The position numbers and the translations under genes are program-made. The notes below the pieces were generated by a model that saw only the letters and a program-made list of their open reading frames with translations, did no database searches and was not told the DNA's origin. 8,544 bases of DNA from an uncultured Selenomonadales bacterium (GTDB taxonomy: Bacteria > Bacillota > Negativicutes > Selenomonadales > Selenomonadaceae): positions 1-8,544 of the forward strand of contig CAMVAG010000093.1 of assembly GCA_947165405.1 (NCBI GenBank), written 5' to 3'. How positions within the stretch are numbered: position 1 is the stretch's first letter; each line of letters starts with the position of its first letter. Below are positions 5,608 through 8,544 of this stretch, piece after piece.

Positions 5608-6441
5608 CTACCCGCTGCGTTTGAAATTTTTTAAGGCTTCGGCAAGTTCTTCGGCGGTTAAAATTTTCGGCGGGAGTTTAAATTTTTTTCGTCGAAGTCG
5701 TTCGGCAAGTTCAGAGGCAACGGGTGCGTTAAAGCCCAAGCGTTTCATTTCTTTTACGTCGGTAAAAATTTCTCGCGGCGTGTCGTCTCTGATAATTTTT
5801 CCGCCTTCCATTACAAAAACCCTTTGCGCTTGAGCCGCCTCTTCCATGAAGTGCGTTATGTAAATTATCGTCTTGCCTTGCGCGTGTAGCCGCTTAACCA
5901 TTTCCAAAATTTCTCGGCGACCTTGCGGGTCAAGCATGGCGGTCGGCTCGTCGAAGACAATAATTTTCGTGCGCATGGCTATCACGCCCGCGATTGCAAT
6001 TCGTTGTTTCTGCCCGCCGCTCAATTTGTTCGGCGCGAAATTTTTATAATCGGTCATGTTCACGGCGTCAAGTGCCAAGTCGACGCGTTCGCGAATTTTT
6101 TCGGGAGCAATGCCCAAATTTTCCAAGCCGAACGCAACATCATCCTCGACAATCGCCGCAACAATTTCGCTGTCGGGATTTTGAAAGACCATGCCGACAT
6201 TTTCTCTGACGCGCCAAAGATTTTCCTCTTGCAAAGTGTCGAGCCCGTCGATAAAAATTTTTCCGTCGGTCGGGAGGAGGAGCGCGTTGAAGTGTTTGGC
6301 GAGCGTCGACTTGCCCGAACCGTTCGTGCCGATTATCGCGACGAATTCGCCCGCCGCAATCGAAAAGCTCAAGCCGTCAAGCGCAACCTTATCGCCCGAA
6401 GAACTTTTATAAACGTGACGCAAATTTTCCGCACGAATCAT
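5608..6441 (-). CDS. ecfA: ECF transporter ATP-binding protein (CbiO/EcfA family)
   Basis: This 277-residue ABC ATPase is of the energy-coupling-factor type, which powers uptake of vitamins or metal ions together with a membrane EcfT and a substrate-binding S protein. It shows Walker A GTNGSGKST (38-46), the Q-loop in VFQNPDSEIV (85-94, with the NPD typical of this family), signature LSGGQKQR (140-147), Walker B IIVFDEP (160-166), D-loop MLD (169-171) and switch His197. The start is ATG at 6441, overlapping the ridA stop (ATGA, 4 nt); a GTG at 6468 lies inside ridA and would add nine residues not expected in the family. No EcfA2, EcfT or S gene is next to it, so its partners must be elsewhere and its substrate is unknown. 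The last codons and stop overlap the flank of repeat C. Confidence 0.93.
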   Translation of the reverse strand: MIRAENLRHVYKSSSGDKVALDGLSFSIAAGEFVAIIGTNGSGKSTLAKHFNALLLPTDGKIFIDGLDTLQEENLWRVRENVGMVFQNPDSEIVAAIVEDDVAFGLENLGIAPEKIRERVDLALDAVNMTDYKNFAPNKLSGGQKQRIAIAGVIAMRTKIIVFDEPTAMLDPQGRREILEMVKRLHAQGKTIIYITHFMEEAAQAQRVFVMEGGKIIRDDTPREIFTDVKEMKRLGFNAPVASELAERLRRKKFKLPPKILTAEELAEALKNFKRSG

Positions 6442-6809
6442 TTTGCCGCAATCAATTCGATTTCGCACAGAGCACCCATCGGCAATTCCTTAACCGCCAC
6501 GCAGCTCCGCGCAGGCTTGCTGATAAAATATTTTTCGTAAACCGCATTGAACGCCTTGAAGTCGGCAATGTCAGCGAGGAAACACGTCGTCTTGAAAACC
6601 TCGCTGAAGTCGTAGCCCGCCGCCTCCAATATCGCGCCCAAATTCTTGCAACATTGAGCGGCTTGTCCTTCGATATTCGTGGCAACGATTTTCCCGACAA
6701 CGGGGTCGATTGCGATTTGCCCGGAAGTGTACAGCAGCCCGTTGACTTTAATCGCTTGGCTGTAAGGACCGACAGCGGCGGGGGCTTTGTCAGTTTTGAT
6801 GATTCTCAT
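6438..6809 (-). CDS. ridA: RidA family enamine/imine deaminase
   Basis: This 123-residue RidA (YjgF/YER057c/UK114) protein hydrolyses reactive enamine/imine intermediates such as 2-aminoacrylate made by PLP enzymes, protecting them from damage; it acts as a cytoplasmic trimer in known cases. Family features are GPYSQAI at 14-20, YTSGQIAIDP at 27-36, and the C-terminal RSCVAVKELPMGALCEIE with Arg101, Cys103 and Glu116 at the expected active-site positions. This pattern indicates the deaminating Arg-containing RidA subgroup. The start at 6809 has a strong GGAGG 7 nt upstream. It is the first gene of a short operon with ecfA (4-nt overlap). A link to serine/threonine metabolism is plausible, with serA further along the same strand, but the two are not in one evident operon. 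Confidence 0.96.
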   Translation of the reverse strand: MRIIKTDKAPAAVGPYSQAIKVNGLLYTSGQIAIDPVVGKIVATNIEGQAAQCCKNLGAILEAAGYDFSEVFKTTCFLADIADFKAFNAVYEKYFISKPARSCVAVKELPMGALCEIELIAAK

Positions 6810-6858
6810 TTTATTACCTCCAAAATTTTTTCGTTGAATAAAACTTTTTCGCGCCCGA

Positions 6859-6887
6859 ATATTATCAGATAAACGCCGCTTTGGAAA
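6859..6887 (-). promoter_or_regulatory. candidate promoter of ridA-ecfA
   Basis: On the - strand TTTCCA (6882-6887) and TAATAT (6859-6864) are spaced by 17 bp, and TG precedes the -10 as in an extended -10 element. Each box matches four of six consensus positions. The start would be near 6852, about 40 nt before the ATG. Confidence 0.45.
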
Positions 6888-6916
6888 GATAACTTCAAAA
6901 GTTTTTCAGATTGAAC

Positions 6917-6925
6917 TGCTATATT
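6917..6925 (+). promoter_or_regulatory. candidate extended -10 promoter of the L,D-transpeptidase-polA unit
   Basis: TGC-TATATT has the same TGC-TA form as the two promoters at the left of the window. No good -35 hexamer lies 16-18 bp upstream, so it would rely on the extended -10 or an activator. Transcription would begin near 6932, inside the palindrome at 6928-6943. Confidence 0.4.
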
Positions 6926-6927
6926 GA

Positions 6928-6943
6928 CGAAAAATATTTTTCG
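6928..6943. promoter_or_regulatory. perfect 16-bp palindrome, possible operator
   Basis: CGAAAAATATTTTTCG is exactly its own reverse complement. It lies in the divergent ridA/L,D-transpeptidase region, just after the candidate -10 (6917-6925) and just before the purine-rich ribosome binding site (6944-6952). This is where a dimeric repressor would block initiation. No regulator is identified. Confidence 0.4.
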
Positions 6944-6962
6944 GAAAGGAAGATGTCTGAAG

Positions 6963-8147
6963 ATGCGTGCGCTGAAAATTTTAACGGCAATCATTCTTAT
7001 TTTAAGTTCGTTCGCCTCGCCCGCCTTTGCCCAGAAAAAAATTTACATCAATTCGGCAAGCCGCCTCATGCTTTTCTATGACGACGACACGAAGCTTGCG
7101 GTTTATCATTTGGGCTTGGGTAAGGTGAGCACCCCGACGCCGACCGGCTATTTTAAAATCACGAGCAAGGAAATTAATCCGCCGTGGATTGACCCTGACG
7201 ACCCCGAATACGAAGTTCCTTCCGGCCCCGATAATCCTCTGGGCTATCGCTGGATGCAATTTTCCGGCAACTACGGAATTCACGGCACCAATCGCCCGGA
7301 AAGTATCGGCGGCTACGTTTCGAACGGCTGCATACGCATGAACGAGCGCGACGTTGAGGAACTCTTTGACGCGGTGGAAGTCGGAACGCCAATCGAAATA
7401 ACTTACAATCGCGTCGTCGTCGAAAAGACTCCCGAAGGCGATGTTGTCTATTACATTTATCCCGACGGCTACGGCATGCAAACCGTTACTGTTGCCGACG
7501 TGACCAAGTGGCTTGAACCTTTCGGCGTGTTGGCTTTCGAGAGCGAGTATAACATTTCTCAAAAGATTGAGGCGTCCGACGGCGAACCGACTTTTATCGG
7601 CAAGCCCTTCAACGTCGAAGTCAACGGGCAACTCACTCAACCGACCGACGCGAACAACACCAGATTTTTTGCCAAAGCTGTCCTGCGCGACGGAATAACT
7701 TATATGCCCGTCGTTCCCATTGCGAAAATTTTACGGCTCAAGCTTGAGTGGAACAAGACCGAATCGACGCTCAAAAGTCGTTACGGAAAAGTTGTTTGCT
7801 ACGAGCGCAAGAGCCAACTCTATTGCAACGCCGACGATGCTCCGATTCTTTTCAACATGGAAGGCGGCTTGCAGACGAACAAGAACGGTGAAAAAATTTT
7901 CCGCTTCAAATCTCTGCCGGTAATCGAACAGCCCGCTGAACCTCCCAAGCCCGAAAAGCCTCAAGAACCTCAAAAAGACAAGAAGAAAAAAGACATTCCC
8001 AACACCGAAGTGGACGCTCCTTTCGAAAATAAAAAAGATGAGCCCAAGCCCGCCGAAGAAAAACTTGACAAGCCCGAAGAAAAAATTGATACGCCCGCCG
8101 AAAAATCCGATGCCGTCGACGAACTCAAGGAGGCTATCGGCGCATGA
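6963..8147 (+). CDS. secreted L,D-transpeptidase (YkuD) with stalk-like domain
   Basis: This 394-residue exported enzyme probably forms 3-3 cross-links in peptidoglycan or attaches proteins to it. Residues 1-23 are a signal peptide (MRALK, hydrophobic core, cleavage after AFA). The YkuD domain follows at once (about 26-150), with the catalytic HGTN (His107) and SNGCIRM (Cys123). Residues about 210-320 resemble a copper amine oxidase N-terminal-like (stalk) domain: an NVEVNGQL opening, TYMPVVPIAKIL, and a Lys/Glu-rich strand pattern. The tail (about 322-394) is rich in Pro, Lys and Glu with PEK/PAEK repeats and may span or bind the wall. The start at 6963 is chosen because AAGGAAG lies 10 nt upstream and the signal peptide begins there; an in-frame TTG at 6924 would precede the expected transcript start. 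The stop overlaps the polA start. Enzyme class is firm; the stalk domain call is moderate. Confidence 0.92.
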   Translation: MRALKILTAIILILSSFASPAFAQKKIYINSASRLMLFYDDDTKLAVYHLGLGKVSTPTPTGYFKITSKEINPPWIDPDDPEYEVPSGPDNPLGYRWMQFSGNYGIHGTNRPESIGGYVSNGCIRMNERDVEELFDAVEVGTPIEITYNRVVVEKTPEGDVVYYIYPDGYGMQTVTVADVTKWLEPFGVLAFESEYNISQKIEASDGEPTFIGKPFNVEVNGQLTQPTDANNTRFFAKAVLRDGITYMPVVPIAKILRLKLEWNKTESTLKSRYGKVVCYERKSQLYCNADDAPILFNMEGGLQTNKNGEKIFRFKSLPVIEQPAEPPKPEKPQEPQKDKKKKDIPNTEVDAPFENKKDEPKPAEEKLDKPEEKIDTPAEKSDAVDELKEAIGA

Positions 8148-8544
8148 AAACTTTTTTGATAATCGACGGCAGCAGCGTCTTCTATCGTGCCTTTTATGCC
8201 TTGCCGTCGCTCACTGCTCCGAGCGGCGAACCTACCGGGGCGGTTGTCGGCTTCGCGAATATCATTTTGAAAATCTTGCGTGAACAATCGCCCGACCTCG
8301 CGGCGGTTGCACTGGATACGGCCAAGAAAACTTTTCGCAACGAACTCTTTCACGAATACAAAGCTACGCGTCAAGAAATGCCTGACGACCTCGCCGCTCA
8401 ACTGCCCTTGCTGAAAAAATTTATCGAGGTTATCGGCTTGAAGTCTTGTGCGGCGGCGGGCTACGAGGCGGATGACATTATCGGGACGTTGGCAACGCAG
8501 GCTTGCAAAAATTTTTCCGTGAAGATTTTGACGGGCGACCGTGA
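8144..8544 (+). CDS. polA: DNA polymerase I, N-terminal part (cut by window end)
   Basis: The first 133 codons of DNA polymerase I, which fills gaps and removes RNA primers during replication and repair. What is visible is the start of the 5'-3' exonuclease (FEN-like) domain: IDGSSVFYRAFYALP (7-21) with the first metal-binding Asp8, an FRNELFHEYKATR segment, GYEADDIIGTLA with paired acidic residues, and LTGDR at the window edge. The reading frame is open to the end; the polymerase domain lies outside. The start ATG at 8144 overlaps the previous stop (ATGA), and AAGGAGG (8127-8133) lies 10 nt upstream inside the transpeptidase gene, pointing to translational coupling. A stand-alone exonuclease homologue cannot be excluded from the visible part. 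Confidence 0.92.
   Translation, partial: MKTFLIIDGSSVFYRAFYALPSLTAPSGEPTGAVVGFANIILKILREQSPDLAAVALDTAKKTFRNELFHEYKATRQEMPDDLAAQLPLLKKFIEVIGLKSCAAAGYEADDIIGTLATQACKNFSVKILTGDR

Noticed and set aside
5923..6540. 205-codon + strand open frame opposite ecfA and ridA
   Set aside because: It spans the junction of two well-supported genes on the other strand and has no supported start.
7002..7640. 212-codon - strand open frame opposite the L,D-transpeptidase gene
   Set aside because: Antisense shadow of a gene with signal peptide and catalytic motifs; no recognisable protein features.

Overview
The window looks like chromosomal DNA of an anaerobic Firmicute, most likely from the Negativicutes (Selenomonas-like). 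This rests on the mix of genes (RbgA, a membrane-anchored SLBB/helix-hairpin-helix ComEA, a lone ECF-type ATPase, and an L,D-transpeptidase with a stalk-like domain), purine-rich Shine-Dalgarno sites and canonical sigma-A promoters. It is an inference, with no rRNA or marker gene to settle it.

Left part (1-1123, + strand): an accessory stretch. After the tail of an unidentified gene and its terminator comes a 72-residue double-glycine leader peptide gene (210-428) with repeats in both leader and core, then an MqsR/MqsA-type toxin-antitoxin pair (539-1080). Peptide gene and TA pair each have a strong promoter (TTGAC, 17-bp spacer, extended -10) with almost the same spacer, and each ends in a terminator with the same 8-bp stem. 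No peptide-modifying or export gene is visible here.

Middle part (1122-6809, - strand): housekeeping genes read leftwards: ridA-ecfA (4-nt overlap), a GtrB/DPM1-type glycosyltransferase, serA, and comEA-rbgA. The three gaps ecfA/glycosyltransferase, glycosyltransferase/serA and serA/comEA each hold one copy of a roughly 115-bp non-coding element made of three hairpins. Copies B and C share orientation and copy A is inverted. Two of the three stems differ in sequence between copies but remain paired, so the fold appears to be what is conserved.

Right part (6810-8544): a divergent promoter region with a perfect 16-bp palindrome, then a secreted L,D-transpeptidase whose stop codon overlaps the start of polA (DNA polymerase I), which runs off the window.

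The best candidates for something undescribed are the peptide gene with three Gly-Gly sites, the covarying three-hairpin repeat family, and the MqsA-like antitoxin that lacks both the zinc ligands and the DNA-binding domain.
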